DNA of 64,000 bases, taken from Streptomyces roseolus. GTDB lineage: Bacteria > Actinomycetota > Actinomycetes > Streptomycetales > Streptomycetaceae. Every line of letters begins with the position of its first letter. Within the stretch, counting starts at the first letter, position 1. Under the pieces are notes generated by a model that ran no database searches, was not told the DNA's origin, and saw nothing but the letters and a program-made list of their open reading frames with translations. Positions 29,635 through 38,916 of this stretch are shown piece after piece. The position numbers were made by a program, and so were the translations under genes. The stretch covers positions 208,959-272,958 of the forward strand of contig NZ_BMTV01000004.1 in assembly GCF_014649855.1 (NCBI RefSeq), given 5' to 3'.

Positions 29635-30744
29635 ATGACCACCACCCCCCTCCCGCTCCGCGTCGGCCTCATCGGCTACGGTCTCGCGGGCTCCGTCTTC
29701 CACGCCCCGCTCATCGCCGCCACCCCCGGCCTGACCCTCGCCGCCGTCACCACCGGCAATCCCGAGCGCGCCGCGGAGGCGCGGGCCGCCCATCCCGGCG
29801 TCCGGGTGCTCGCCCGGCCGGAGGAGCTCTGGGCGGAGGGGGCCCCCGAGCTGGACCTGGTCGTGGTCGCCTCCCCCAACAAGACCCACGTCCCGCTCGC
29901 CGAGGCCGCCCTGAAGGCCGGTCTGCCCGTCGTCGTCGACAAGCCGCTCGCCCCGACCGCCGCCGAGGCCCGCGCCCTCGCGGCGCTCGCCGAGGAGCGG
30001 GGCCTGCTGCTCTCCGTCTTCCAGAACCGGCGCTGGGACAGCGACTTCCTCACCCTCCGTCGCCTCCTCGACGAGGGCGAGCTCGGCGAGGTCCAGCGCT
30101 TCGAGTCCCGCTTCGAGCGGTGGCGGCCCCGCCTGAAGGGCGGCTGGCGCGAGTCCGGCTCCCCGGAGGAGGTCGGCGGGCTCCTCTACGACCTCGGCAG
30201 CCACGTCGTCGACCAGGCCCTGGTCCTCTTCGGCCCGGCCGTCTCCGTCTACGCCGAGTCGGACGTGCGCCGCCCGGGCGCCGCGGCCGACGACGACACC
30301 TTCCTCGCGATCACCCACGAGAACGGCGTCCGTTCCCACCTGTACGTGAGTTCCACCGCCGCCCAGCTCGGCCCCCGCTTCCGGGTGCTCGGGCAGCGCG
30401 CCGGCTTCGTGACGTACGGCCTCGATCCGCAGGAGGCGGCGCTGCGCGAGGGACTGCGGCCCGGCACCGGCGCCGCCTGGGGCGTGGAGCCCGAGGAGCT
30501 GTGGGGCCGGATCGGCGCCGGGGAGTCCCCGCTGACGGGCGGCGGGACGCCGGTCGAGTCGGTGCCGGGGGACTACCCGGCGTACTACGCGGCCGTCGCC
30601 GCCGCCGTACGCGGCACCGGGCCGAACCCGGTCACCGCGCACGAGGCCGCCGCCGCCCTGGACGTCCTGGAGGCGGCGCGGCGTTCGGCCCGCGAGGGCG
30701 TCACCGTCAGGCTGCGCCGCTCGACCGACGGCGCCGGCGGCTGA
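29635..30744 (+). CDS. Gfo/Idh/MocA-family oxidoreductase
   Basis: NAD(P)-dependent sugar or polyol dehydrogenase of about 369 residues. The Rossmann motif [20 protein letters not shown] leads to [21 protein letters not shown] and [10 protein letters not shown] (the EKP-type motif with Asp), then a C-terminal domain with [16 protein letters not shown]. An in-frame GTG at 29626 adds three residues. It is divergent from the ROK regulator, with about 50 bases between the two start codons. The substrate is unknown. Confidence 0.9.
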   Translation: MTTTPLPLRVGLIGYGLAGSVFHAPLIAATPGLTLAAVTTGNPERAAEARAAHPGVRVLARPEELWAEGAPELDLVVVASPNKTHVPLAEAALKAGLPVVVDKPLAPTAAEARALAALAEERGLLLSVFQNRRWDSDFLTLRRLLDEGELGEVQRFESRFERWRPRLKGGWRESGSPEEVGGLLYDLGSHVVDQALVLFGPAVSVYAESDVRRPGAAADDDTFLAITHENGVRSHLYVSSTAAQLGPRFRVLGQRAGFVTYGLDPQEAALREGLRPGTGAAWGVEPEELWGRIGAGESPLTGGGTPVESVPGDYPAYYAAVAAAVRGTGPNPVTAHEAAAALDVLEAARRSAREGVTVRLRRSTDGAGG

Positions 30745-32485
30745 CGGCGACGAGGAGGCCGCCGCCGAGGGCGAGGCCGGCCGCCGTCGCACCCATGACG
30801 ACCTTCCCGGTGCCGGCGCCGGTCTCGGGCAGCTCGCCGCCGCCGTCGGGGCCGGGACCGTGGTGGCCGCCGGTGTCGTCACCGTAACCGCCGTCGGACC
30901 CGCCGGTGTCGTCACCGTAGCCACCGTCGGACCCGCCGCCGTCCGTGCCGCCGTCGGCGGAGTCGGTCGGGCTGGGCGTGGGCTCGGTGGGGGTGGGCGT
31001 GGGCTCGGTCGGAGTCGGCTCGGTCGGAGTCGGCTCCGTGGGAGTCGGCTCCGTCGGCGTCGGCTCCGTCGGCGTCGGCTCCGTCGGCGTCGGCTCCGTC
31101 GGCGTCGGCTCGGTCGGAGTGGGCTCCGTCGGCGTCGGCTCCGTCGGCGTCGGCTCGGTCGGAGTGGGCTCCGTCGGCGTCGGCTCCGTCGGAGTGGGCT
31201 CCGTCGGCGTCGGCTCCGTCGGCGTCGGCTCGGTCGGAGTGGGCTCCGTCGGAGTGGGCTCCGTGGGCGTCGGCTCCGTCGGAGTCGGCTCGGTCGGAGT
31301 GGGCTCCGTCGGAGTGGGCTCCGTGGGCGTCGGCTCCGTCGGAGTCGGCTCGGTCGGAGTGGGCTCCGTCGGCGTCGGCTCCGTGGGCGTCGGCTCCGTC
31401 GGAGTCGGGTCCTCGTCGCAGGACGGCAGGTCGCCGTTGAACGGGTAGTTGTGGATCTCCTGGCCGCCGCCCCCGCCCGGCTCGGAGGCGTGGGTCAGGT
31501 TGCCGGTCGTGAAGAACCGGCCGTTCATGCCCGGCATGGTGATGGTCGCCGTGCTGGCCTGGTTGCCGACGAGGACGCTGCCCGCGAACTGCGCGGTGCC
31601 CTCGAACTTCACCCGCGTCGCGTCGGGGAAGTTCCACAGGAGCCGGTCGCGGAGCCCGGGCAGGCCGTTGATGTAGGTGTCGACGGTGCGGTCGTCGCCG
31701 AGGACGTTGACGAGGACCGTCGCGTTCGCGGGGATGTTCTCGAAGCGGATGCCCTGCTGCCCGCCGCCCGCCGACTCCAGGTCGAAGTCGACGGCGAAGA
31801 CCTGGAGCGCGGAGGTTCCGTCGCCGGTGAAGACGGTCTCGTAGCCGTTGTTGACGGCCGTTCCGGTGGCGGTGCGGGAGGCCCCGTCGACGTACGCGTA
31901 GCACTGGCTGGCGTCCGTCAGCCGGTCGCGCAGCCCGAGGTACGGGGTGACGGCGGCGGCGTCCTTGACGGGCGTCGGGGTCACGGTGCCGGTGACGGTG
32001 CCCGCGTACAGCGTCTCGCCGCTGATCGTGCCCTCCTCGGTGAGGAGGCTCTGGCCGGTGGCGACGGTGATGTTCCCGCCGACGTTGAGGAAGGGTTCGT
32101 CGTCGTCGGGGACGACGCGCGAGCCGACGCCGGCGATGCCGACGTTGTAGACCTGCGAGACGCCGGCGCGCTTGGCCTGGTCGAGGTTTCCGAGGACGAC
32201 GACCTTGCCCTCGGCCTCGGCGGCGGACTCCCGGACGAGGAAGTCGCCGCCGACGAAGACGTTGACGGCGTTGTCGCGCCACAGGACGGTGCCGTTGTTG
32301 ATGTCGGGGTACGTGGGCGGGCAGTTGCCCGGCTTGCAGGGGCCGAGGCCGCCGGGCAGCGTATCGGCGGCGCCGGTGACGGCGAGTCCGCCGACGAGGG
32401 CGCCGGCGGCGAGGACCGCCGTCGCGGCGGAGAGGGCGAGACGGGATCTGCGGCGAGGGACGCGGTCGGTCCTTACGTGTTCCAT
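30707..32485 (-). CDS. Choice-of-anchor A surface protein with TEPTP repeats and LPETG anchor
   Basis: Large wall-anchored protein of about 592 residues. A signal segment ([28 protein letters not shown]) precedes a choice-of-anchor A domain (about 40-340) with [26 protein letters not shown] and [12 protein letters not shown]. Then come about 28 TEPTP repeats, a Gly/Asp/Ser spacer and LPETGAGTG followed by a membrane segment and [13 protein letters not shown] marks sortase anchoring. No good ribosome site lies before the ATG at 32485, so the start is uncertain. The repeat tract likely acts as a stiff wall-spanning stalk. The last 38 bases overlap the convergent Gfo/Idh gene. Confidence 0.85.
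   Translation of the reverse strand: MEHVRTDRVPRRRSRLALSAATAVLAAGALVGGLAVTGAADTLPGGLGPCKPGNCPPTYPDINNGTVLWRDNAVNVFVGGDFLVRESAAEAEGKVVVLGNLDQAKRAGVSQVYNVGIAGVGSRVVPDDDEPFLNVGGNITVATGQSLLTEEGTISGETLYAGTVTGTVTPTPVKDAAAVTPYLGLRDRLTDASQCYAYVDGASRTATGTAVNNGYETVFTGDGTSALQVFAVDFDLESAGGGQQGIRFENIPANATVLVNVLGDDRTVDTYINGLPGLRDRLLWNFPDATRVKFEGTAQFAGSVLVGNQASTATITMPGMNGRFFTTGNLTHASEPGGGGGQEIHNYPFNGDLPSCDEDPTPTEPTPTEPTPTEPTPTEPTPTEPTPTEPTPTEPTPTEPTPTEPTPTEPTPTEPTPTEPTPTEPTPTEPTPTEPTPTEPTPTEPTPTEPTPTEPTPTEPTPTEPTPTEPTPTEPTPTEPTPTEPTPTEPTPTEPTPTPTEPTPSPTDSADGGTDGGGSDGGYGDDTGGSDGGYGDDTGGHHGPGPDGGGELPETGAGTGKVVMGATAAGLALGGGLLVAVSRRRRRSSGAA
30991..31409 (-). repeat. 15-bp tandem repeat coding TEPTP
   Basis: About 28 copies of a 15-base unit (typically GTCGGCTCCGTCGGC on the + strand). 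Third-position changes fall in blocks, giving a higher-order pattern of 30-75 bases, as expected from unequal crossing-over. Copy number is likely to vary between strains. Confidence 0.9.
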
Positions 32486-32520
32486 ATGCCGAAATATGCA
32501 TAAAAAGGGATGGAAATGGC

Positions 32521-32540
32521 GGCACCCCACGCGGGGCGCC
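32521..32540 (-). terminator. Short hairpin after the FAH-family gene
   Basis: GGCACCCC and GGGGCGCC pair around ACGC with one mismatch, between the FAH-family gene and the anchor protein gene. Confidence 0.45.
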
Positions 32541-32614
32541 GCCGGATCGCCGACCTCTCGGCCGACGGTGCGACGAGGCGGCGGGGCGGCCGGGCTCGGG
32601 GCCCGGCGGTCCCG

Positions 32615-33484
32615 TCAGGCGCTCTTCAGCTCCTGGCGCTGGCGGCCCAGGCCCTCGATCTCCAGCTCGACGACGTCGCCGGGCCGGAGGTACGGCTTGG
32701 GCTCGGGCTGCCCCATGGCGACGCCGGCGGGCGTGCCGGTGTTGATGACGTCGCCGGGGTAGAGGGTCATGAACCGGCTCACGTACCGGACGACCTCGGC
32801 GACCGGGAAGATCTGGTCCGAGGTGTGGCCGTCCTGCTTCAGCTCGCCGTTGACCCAGAGGCGCAGGGCGAGGTCCTGCGGGTCGGGCACCTCGTCGGCG
32901 GTCACCAGCCAGGGCCCGAGCGGGTTGAAGGTCTCGCAGTTCTTGCCCTTGTCCCACGTGCCGCCGCGCTCGATCTGGAACTCGCGCTCGGAGACGTCGT
33001 GCGCGAGCGCGTACCCGGCGACGTGCGCCAGCGCCTCCTCGTCGGTCTCCAGGTAGCGGGCGGTCCGGCCGATGACGATCGCCAGCTCGACCTCCCAGTC
33101 GGTCTTCACCGAGCCGCGCGGCACGAGCACGGTGTCGTCCGGGCCGACGACGGTGTCGGCGGCCTTGAGGAAGACGACCGGCTCGGCCGGGGTGGCCTGG
33201 CCGGTCTCGGCGGCGTGGCCGTGGTAGTTCAGCCCGATGCACACGACCTTGCCGATCCGGCCGACCGGCGGGCCGACGCGCAGCCCGGTGGCGTCGCCGG
33301 AGCCGCCGAAGGCGGGCAGCACGCCGGCCTCGGCGGCGGCGCGGATCCGGTCGAGCGCGGCGGTGTCGGAGAGCAGACTGCCGTCGACGTCGTCGGTGAA
33401 GGAGGACAGGTCACGGAGGGTCCCGTCCCCGTCGAGGAGGGCGGGACGCTCGGCGCCCGGCGGGCCGACTCGCAGCAGCTTCAT
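32615..33484 (-). CDS. Fumarylacetoacetate hydrolase-family protein
   Basis: FAH-superfamily hydrolase or isomerase of 289 residues. Core features include VVCIGLNYHGHAAETG, DWEVELAIVIGRTAR, YALAHDVSEREFQ, WDKGKNCETFNPLGPWLV and MTLYPGDVINTGTPAGV, with the acidic metal ligands. AGGGAGAAGACC precedes the ATG at 33484. Relatives open beta-diketone bonds or act as 2-hydroxyhepta-2,4-diene-1,7-dioate isomerases or ureidoglycolate lyases; the exact reaction cannot be told. It appears to be a single gene. Confidence 0.9.
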   Translation of the reverse strand: MKLLRVGPPGAERPALLDGDGTLRDLSSFTDDVDGSLLSDTAALDRIRAAAEAGVLPAFGGSGDATGLRVGPPVGRIGKVVCIGLNYHGHAAETGQATPAEPVVFLKAADTVVGPDDTVLVPRGSVKTDWEVELAIVIGRTARYLETDEEALAHVAGYALAHDVSEREFQIERGGTWDKGKNCETFNPLGPWLVTADEVPDPQDLALRLWVNGELKQDGHTSDQIFPVAEVVRYVSRFMTLYPGDVINTGTPAGVAMGQPEPKPYLRPGDVVELEIEGLGRQRQELKSA

Positions 33485-33587
33485 GGTCTTCTCCCTGTGG
33501 TCGAGGTGGGCCCGGGGGAGGCCCTTCGGTGCCCCGGCCGATGGAGTGCGGCCATCGGAGGATCGTCCGATCCTCCAAGACTCCCGT

Positions 33588-34337
33588 TCAGCCCGCAAGA
33601 CCCCGTTCAGCCTGCGGACCCTTACGCATGAGTAGCGCGCGTTCGACGACGGCCCAGGAGGTGCTGGTGACGAGGTAGAGCGCGACGGCGAGCGGCACGA
33701 CGGCGACGGTCACGACGGTCCCGAAGGAGAGCAGCGGCAGGATCCGCCCCACGGCCGCGGCGGGCCCGTCGGCGGGCGACGCCGGTGCCGCGGCCCGCGC
33801 CCGCGCGGTCTCGCGGCGGGTCCTGAGGTACTGGAACGCGGCGACGGCGAGGGCCACGGCGAAGAGGGCGAGGTAGACGAGCCCGGCCGGCCCGAAGGGC
33901 CCGCCGTCGCCGAGGGCCCCGGTCCAGCGGCCGTCGAGGGGCGCGGCGAACAGCGCGTGCCCGCTCATCCGGTCGCCGGAGGAGAAGAGCGCGTACAGGA
34001 GGAGGAACGCGGGCACCTGGAGCAGGCTCGGCAGGATCCCCGCGAACGGCGAGACCTTCTCCTGCGCGTGCAGGTCCAGGATCGCCCGCTGGAGCCGCTC
34101 CGGCCGGCGCTTGTGCTTCTCCTGGAGCGCGGCGATCCGGGGCGCGAGCCGCACCCGGGCCTGCTGCCCCCGCACGGCGGCGCGGGAGAGGGGGTGGACG
34201 GCGAGCCGGACGAGCACGGTGAAGAGGACGACGGCGAGGGCGGTCGAGGCGTCGGCGGCGAGCGGCTGGAGCAGTGCGGCGAGCCGGTCGACGAGCGCGG
34301 AGAAGGCGTCGAGGAGCGGGGACGGGAAGAAGGACAA
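33588..34337 (-). CDS. YidC/Oxa1-type membrane insertase paralogue
   Basis: Membrane protein of about 249 residues with five hydrophobic segments. The YidC core includes VLFTVLVRLAVHPLSRAAVRGQ, ALQEKHKRRPERLQRAILDLHAQEKVSPFAGILPSLLQVPAF. The hydrophilic-groove Arg is present in VRLAVHPL. It lacks a large periplasmic domain and is shorter than the housekeeping YidC, so it is a paralogue. GGAGG lies six bases before a TTG at 34337; the ATG at 34388 gives 17 extra residues but has no ribosome site. The neighbouring small membrane protein gene is read in the same direction. Confidence 0.85.
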   Translation of the reverse strand: MSFFPSPLLDAFSALVDRLAALLQPLAADASTALAVVLFTVLVRLAVHPLSRAAVRGQQARVRLAPRIAALQEKHKRRPERLQRAILDLHAQEKVSPFAGILPSLLQVPAFLLLYALFSSGDRMSGHALFAAPLDGRWTGALGDGGPFGPAGLVYLALFAVALAVAAFQYLRTRRETARARAAAPASPADGPAAAVGRILPLLSFGTVVTVAVVPLAVALYLVTSTSWAVVERALLMRKGPQAERGLAG

Positions 34338-34426
34338 GGGAACCCTCCGGGTTCGTCGTGCCGGGGATGGGGTGGTGCGTCTCGGCATGACGGACCGCGC
34401 GGAGGCGTCTCGCGGCGGGTGCGGGC

Positions 34427-34564
34427 ACGACGTACGGGTACGAGGTACGGGTACGACGTACGGGTACGGGTGCGGGCACGACGTACGGGTGCGGGTACGG
34501 GGCGCCGGTGTCCGTACAGGCGGAGGAGGCGCAAGTACGGCGTACGGGTACGGGTGCGGCTGCG
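34427..34564. repeat. GTACGGGTACG-type short direct repeats
   Basis: ACGTACGGGTACG and GCGGGCACGACGTACGGG units recur irregularly across about 140 bases between the YidC paralogue and the next gene. It is non-coding by my reading. GTAC-rich palindromes could form small hairpins. Confidence 0.75.
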
Positions 34565-34571
34565 GGAACGC

Positions 34572-34877
34572 CTACGCGGTCGTCGGGAGGGGGAGCCCCG
34601 GCGCCCGGGGCCGGCGGCGACCGGCCGCGTCGGGGTCGCGCTGCGGGAGGAAGGCCGTGCGGCGGGCCCGGTCGCGCAGCGCGGTGCGTATGCGCGTGGG
34701 CGGCACGGCCGGAGCCGTACGGACGCCGAGGAAGCCGCAGGCGACGGCGGAGACGGCGAGGACGACGGCGGAGCCGACGGAGCCGTCCGTCAGGGCGAGC
34801 CCCGCGAAGGCGATCAGCAGGAGGACGGGAAGCAGGACGAGGGGCGCGACTCGCCGCAGGACCAGACTCCCGCTCAT
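34572..34877 (-). CDS. Small two-TM membrane protein beside YidC paralogue
   Basis: Protein of 101 residues. Two hydrophobic segments (APLVLLPVLLLIAFAGLAL and VVLAVSAVACGFLGV) are followed by a basic tail (RTALRDRARRTAFLPQRDPD). GGGGGGCGTG precedes the ATG. Its steady partner appears to be the YidC paralogue, which suggests a role in membrane protein insertion, but no function is established. Confidence 0.7.
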   Translation of the reverse strand: MSGSLVLRRVAPLVLLPVLLLIAFAGLALTDGSVGSAVVLAVSAVACGFLGVRTAPAVPPTRIRTALRDRARRTAFLPQRDPDAAGRRRPRAPGLPLPTTA

Positions 34878-34909
34878 CACGCCCCCCGCTCCACGAACTT
34901 CACTGTCCG

Positions 34910-35482
34910 TCACGTAGGACGAACGGCCGTACGAGAAGGTTCCCGGCGTTCCTGATGAGCCGCCGGCTCCAGCGGCGTGAGCAGCCGGCGCGGCGCGAGG
35001 AGCGCCCGGGCGACGGGTTCGGCGGGGTCGAGGTCGAGCCCGGCACCGGGTCGCATCTCGACGTCGGCGGGCGCGACGAGGACGCGGCAGGCGGGGCACT
35101 CGCCGGACGGGCCGAGTTCCGTACCGCAGTCGGCGTGGTGGAAGGCGCGCATGGGCAGGGAGCCGGGCACCTCGGCCCTCCCCCAGGCGCCGAGGGCCCA
35201 CAGGACGGGCCAGAGGGCGAGGCCGCGCCCGGTGAGGACGTACTCGTCGCGGGGCGGGGACTCCTGGTAGCGGCGCCGGTCGAGGACGCCGGCGTCGACG
35301 AGCGCCTGGAGCCGGGCGGCGAGGACGGCACGGGGGGCGCCGAGGTGGGCGAGGAAATCGCTGTAACGGCGGACACCGTAGAAGGCGTCGCGCACGATGA
35401 GGAGCGTCCACCGTTCGCCGACGACCTCCAGGGCGCGGGCGATGGAGCACTGCTGCTGGGCGTAGTCCTTGCCGAGGGCCAT
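34910..35482 (-). CDS. HxlR-family winged-helix regulator
   Basis: Regulator of 190 residues. The HxlR winged helix (about 8-105) contains CSIARALEVVGERWTLLIVRDAFYGVRRYSDFLAHLGAPRAVLAARLQALV and the wing RRYQESPPRDEYVLTGRG. The Cys in QQQCSIARAL is the redox-type Cys of the family. A C-terminal region carries a CGTE...CPAC zinc-ribbon-like pair. It is divergent from an MFS exporter gene with matching palindromes between them, so it is the likely repressor of that exporter. Confidence 0.9.
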   Translation of the reverse strand: MALGKDYAQQQCSIARALEVVGERWTLLIVRDAFYGVRRYSDFLAHLGAPRAVLAARLQALVDAGVLDRRRYQESPPRDEYVLTGRGLALWPVLWALGAWGRAEVPGSLPMRAFHHADCGTELGPSGECPACRVLVAPADVEMRPGAGLDLDPAEPVARALLAPRRLLTPLEPAAHQERREPSRTAVRPT

Positions 35483-35503
35483 GGGAACCAGCGTAACAAA
35501 GGG

Positions 35504-35554
35504 GGTTCATTGAACGAACCGATCGGAGTAAGGTCTGGGTTCAATGAACGAACC
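35504..35554. promoter_or_regulatory. Twin operators between HxlR and MFS genes
   Basis: GGTTCATTGAACGAACC (35504-35520) and GGTTCAATGAACGAACC (35538-35554) are near-identical, each with GTTCAnTGAAC dyad symmetry, 34 bases apart (about three helical turns). They lie between the divergent start codons and are the likely binding sites of the HxlR protein. Confidence 0.8.
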
Positions 35555-35593
35555 GACGTGATGTCGTGACCGAACCGACCGGGCGGAGGCCCC

Positions 35594-37024
35594 ATGAGTA
35601 CAGCCCACTCACGCACCACGCCCACGACACCGACCACCCAGCCGGCCTCCGACGCCCCGCCCGCGGCCCCTTCCCCCTCCCCCTCCCCCTCCCCCGCCAC
35701 GCTCGCCGTCACCGCCCTCGCCACCGGCGTCGCCCTCATGAACTACACGGCGCCGATGGCGACGCTCCCGGAGATGGCGGAGGCCTTCCGGACGCCGCCC
35801 TCGGCGCAGGCGTGGCTGCTCAACGGCACCCCGCTCGGCCTCGCCGTCCTGCTCCTGGTCGCGGGCGCGCTGGCCGACGCGCACGGCAGGCGGCGGGTGT
35901 TCCTGCTGGGGACGCTGGCGCTGGGCGTGACGACGGCGCTCGGCGCCTTCGCGGGTTCGACGGTGCTCTTCACGGCGGCGCGGATCGCGCAGGGCGCGGC
36001 GAGCGCGGCGGTCCTCGCGGGCAGCCTGGGCCTGCTGGCCGACGCGTACCCCTCGGGCCGCGACCGGATCCGGGCCACGGGCGTCTGGGGCGCGTCGGTG
36101 AGCGGCGGGATCGCGCTCGGCCCGCTGCTCGCGGGGGCGCTCGCCCTGGTGGACTGGCGGTCGGCGTACGCGGTGCTGGGCGCGGCGGCCCTGGTGACGG
36201 CGGCGATCGGGGCCCGTGCCCTCACGGCGCCCGCGGCGCTGCCCGCGCCGGGCGGCGCCCGCGGCCGTCGGCGCCCGGACCTGGTGGGCGCGACGGCCCT
36301 GGCACTCGCGCTGGGCGCCCTGCTGACGGCCCTGACGCTGGGCCGGGACGGCTGGCTGCGCCCGGCGCCGGGCCTGCTGCTCCTGGCGGCGGTGGCGCTC
36401 ACGGCGGTGTTCCTGCTGGTGGAGCGCCGGGTGGCGGCCCCGATGATCGACCCGGGGATGTGGCGGAGGCCGGCGTTCCGGGCGTCGACGGTGGGGGCGC
36501 TCTTCACGGGCCTGGCGGTGATCGGCATGTTCAGCGTGCTGCCGGCGCTGTTCCAGCGCGGGTCCGGCCTGTCGGCGCTGGCCGCGGCGGCGCTCTTCGC
36601 CCTCTGGTCGGGCGCGGCGTTCGTGGTCGCGCTGCAGGCCCGCCGGCTCGCGGGCCGGCTCTCGGCCCCGTACCAACTGGCCTGCGGCTTCGCCCTGTCG
36701 GCGGCGGGCGTCCTGCTCCTCCTCGGCACCACGCAATCCGCCGCCCTCCCCTGGCCGCGCCTGGTCGCCGGCCTGGTGGTGGCGGGCGCGGGCAGCGGCC
36801 TCCTGAACGCCGCGCTCCCCCGCCTCGCCGTCGACTCCGTCCCGCCGGAGCGCGCGGCGATGGGCTCGGGCGCGAACAACACGGCCCGCTACATCGGCTC
36901 GGCGGCCGGCGTGTCGCTGATGCTGGCCCTGTCGGCGGCGACCCCGGACGCGGCCCTGGTGGCCTCGGCCGCCCTGGCCCTGGCCGGCGCCGTCCTCACC
37001 GTCGCAGGGTCGCCCGGACGATGA
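35594..37024 (+). CDS. MFS drug exporter (14-TM, EmrB/QacA type)
   Basis: Membrane transporter of 476 residues with about 14 hydrophobic segments. The N-terminus is a Thr/Pro/Ser-rich leader. Motif A appears as GALADAHGRRRVFLLG and motif C-type glycines as WGASVSGGIALGPLLAGAL. GGAGGCCCC precedes the ATG. It is divergent from the HxlR regulator. Proton-driven export of a toxic compound is inferred; the substrate is unknown. Its end overlaps the convergent sortase pseudogene by about 29 bases. Confidence 0.9.
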   Translation: MSTAHSRTTPTTPTTQPASDAPPAAPSPSPSPSPATLAVTALATGVALMNYTAPMATLPEMAEAFRTPPSAQAWLLNGTPLGLAVLLLVAGALADAHGRRRVFLLGTLALGVTTALGAFAGSTVLFTAARIAQGAASAAVLAGSLGLLADAYPSGRDRIRATGVWGASVSGGIALGPLLAGALALVDWRSAYAVLGAAALVTAAIGARALTAPAALPAPGGARGRRRPDLVGATALALALGALLTALTLGRDGWLRPAPGLLLLAAVALTAVFLLVERRVAAPMIDPGMWRRPAFRASTVGALFTGLAVIGMFSVLPALFQRGSGLSALAAAALFALWSGAAFVVALQARRLAGRLSAPYQLACGFALSAAGVLLLLGTTQSAALPWPRLVAGLVVAGAGSGLLNAALPRLAVDSVPPERAAMGSGANNTARYIGSAAGVSLMLALSAATPDAALVASAALALAGAVLTVAGSPGR

Positions 37025-37837
37025 GCCGGTGGCGGGAGGTGAACTCGGGGGTGCAGGTGGTGAGGGTGATGTAGGAGCCGGCCTCGGAGTACCCGTACGA
37101 CGGCTTCACGATCGACCGCGGCACCGGCTGGATGACGCCGGTGTCGCGCGGCGAGGTCACCGGCAGGATCCGGTCGACGAGACAGGTGTGCGTCCCCTCC
37201 CGCGTCCGCAGCGTGATCTCGTCGCCCTTGCGCAACCGGTTCACGTACCGGAACGGCTCGCCGTGCGTGTTCCGGTGCCCGGCCGGCGCCACGTTCCCGG
37301 CCTGCCCGGGCGCGGCGGTCCCCGGATAGTGCCCCACGTACCCCTTGTCGAGCACCTCGCTCCGGGAGATCCCCCGCGCGACGGGCACGGTCAGCCCGAT
37401 CCGCGGGATCCTCAGCACGGCGAAGGCGGAACCGGAGGGCGTACGGGCGGACGGAGGCACGGACCGCCCGGAACCGCCGGAGGTCACGGGAACAGGAGGG
37501 GCGGCGGAAGAAGAAGGCGAACCGGAACCGCCACCCCCGCCGCCCGCCCCGGAAGGAGGGGACACGGGAGGCGGGACGGGGAAGAACCCTCCGAAGGAGA
37601 GATCCCCCACTCCCCCTCCCACTCGCGCTCCAGCACGGCCACCTGCTCACCGGCCTCGGCGCGGGCCGGCCGATTGGTCCACCACACCTGGTGCGCGACC
37701 AGCAACAGGATCAGAACACCGCAGGTGACGACGGTCTCGGCCCCGAACCACAGCACACGGACAAGCCCCCGGCGCCCCGAACGTCCCTGGACGACGACCG
37801 GCACCCGCTCCCGTCCCCTGCCTCCCCAGTCCCGCAC
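36996..37837 (-). pseudogene. Class E sortase split by a -1 frameshift
   Basis: The two halves of a class E sortase lie in different frames. The N-terminal part (37837 down to about 37615) gives the membrane segment and WWTNRPARAEAGEQVAVLEREWE. The catalytic part (about 37620 down to 36996) gives AFAVLRIPRIGL, DKGYVGHYPGT, AGHRNTHGEPFRYVNRL (His), YITLTTCTPEF (Cys) and RHRLIVRATL (Arg). Joining needs a -1 shift, as if one G were lost in the G-runs at 37604-37620. The catalytic residues are intact, so a sequencing or assembly error, a recent mutation, or slippage are all possible. GTG starts at 37837, 37846 and 37804 are candidates. Confidence 0.85.
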
Positions 37838-37900
37838 GCCGGGCACGACAAGGGCTACGCCACCAACTCTCCAGGGGCACACCGCAGTACGGTGGACGGC

Positions 37901-38899
37901 ATGCGCCCCGACACGCCTGCCGCCCACCTCGCCGAAGCCGAGCGTCTGCTGCGCACCGCCGAGCAGTACCCCGGCGACCGTGAACCGCTGCTGCTCCAGG
38001 CCGCCGCCCACCTGGAACTCGCGGACGACCGTCCCGGCGCGACGGCCCTCTACGACGACCTGCTGTCCGGCAACCCGGCGGACCCCCACCTGATCCGCGC
38101 GCTGAAGGCGTCGAACCTGTGGGAGTACGGCCACGAGGCCGAGGCGCGCGCCATCATCGAAGGCGTACGCCGCTCCCGCCCGACGGAAGCGCCCCCCTGG
38201 GAGATCGCGGCGGAGACCCTGGAGGCCCACGACGAACTGGAGGCGGCGGAGGAGACCCTCACGGAGGCGGCGGCCCTCCTGGCCGGGGACACCGCCGAGC
38301 TCCCCCACCCCACCGTCTCCCTCCTCACCACCCGCCACCGCATCCGCCGCATGCTGGCCCGCCCGCACGACGACTGGGACACCCGGGCGGACCGCCTCCA
38401 CCAGGGCAAGGTCCCCCTGGACGAACTCCACGACCCGAAGCGCCTCTGGTCCCTGGGCTCCTCCGACCCCACCGAGCTCCGGGCCGAGATCGCCCGCCTC
38501 CGCTCCGAACTGGGCACCTACCGCACGGCCCTCTCCCGCCCCTTCCCGGTGGCGGTCCTCCACTGGCCGGAACACGAACTGACGGAACTCCTCGCCGCCT
38601 ACCCGGAGCTGGAAACCGAGTACCCCACCTACCGGGCCCACCTGACGGACATCGAAGCCTCCCTCCGCGAACTCGCCGCGGCCGGCACCCCCAACCTCGG
38701 CATCGTCCGCGCCACCGTCCCCTCCTACGAGGCCTTCGCCGCCTCCGAAGCCACCCACCCCTCCCAGGCGGCCCTCCTCCCCCAATACGCCACCACCCTC
38801 GCCGCCCGCTCCCGCGCCACCCCCTGGCCCCCCTTGAGGACGGCCGCCTGCTGGTGCGGCTCGGAGAAGACGTACGGGGAGTGCCACGGGGCGGAGTGA
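37901..38899 (+). CDS. TPR-like protein with C-terminal SEC-C zinc motif
   Basis: Soluble protein of 332 residues. The N-terminal two-thirds is helical with TPR-like repeats (HLAEAERLLRTAEQYPGDREPLLLQAAAHLE...). The C-terminus CWCGSEKTYGECHG is a SEC-C zinc-binding motif, as at the end of SecA. The ATG at 37901 was chosen because upstream in-frame sequence lacks coding character and overlaps the sortase N-terminus. Function is unknown; SEC-C proteins often bind ribosomes or SecB-like partners. Confidence 0.78.
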   Translation: MRPDTPAAHLAEAERLLRTAEQYPGDREPLLLQAAAHLELADDRPGATALYDDLLSGNPADPHLIRALKASNLWEYGHEAEARAIIEGVRRSRPTEAPPWEIAAETLEAHDELEAAEETLTEAAALLAGDTAELPHPTVSLLTTRHRIRRMLARPHDDWDTRADRLHQGKVPLDELHDPKRLWSLGSSDPTELRAEIARLRSELGTYRTALSRPFPVAVLHWPEHELTELLAAYPELETEYPTYRAHLTDIEASLRELAAAGTPNLGIVRATVPSYEAFAASEATHPSQAALLPQYATTLAARSRATPWPPLRTAACWCGSEKTYGECHGAE

Positions 38900-38916
38900 C
38901 GCGGTCTTAAGCGGCA

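Noticed and set aside
26409..30887. Very long open frame (about 1490 codons) on the + strand
   Set aside because: It is antisense to well-supported genes (GntR, surface protein, ROK) and overlaps Gfo/Idh in another frame; its product is low-complexity Gly/Arg/Ala, the usual mirror of GC-rich coding DNA.
30945..31448. Open frame coding VGSVG repeats on the + strand
   Set aside because: It is the antisense reading of the TEPTP repeat tract and has no ribosome site or domain.
34427..34564. CRISPR-like array
   Set aside because: The repeats are irregular with no constant spacers, and no cas genes are near.
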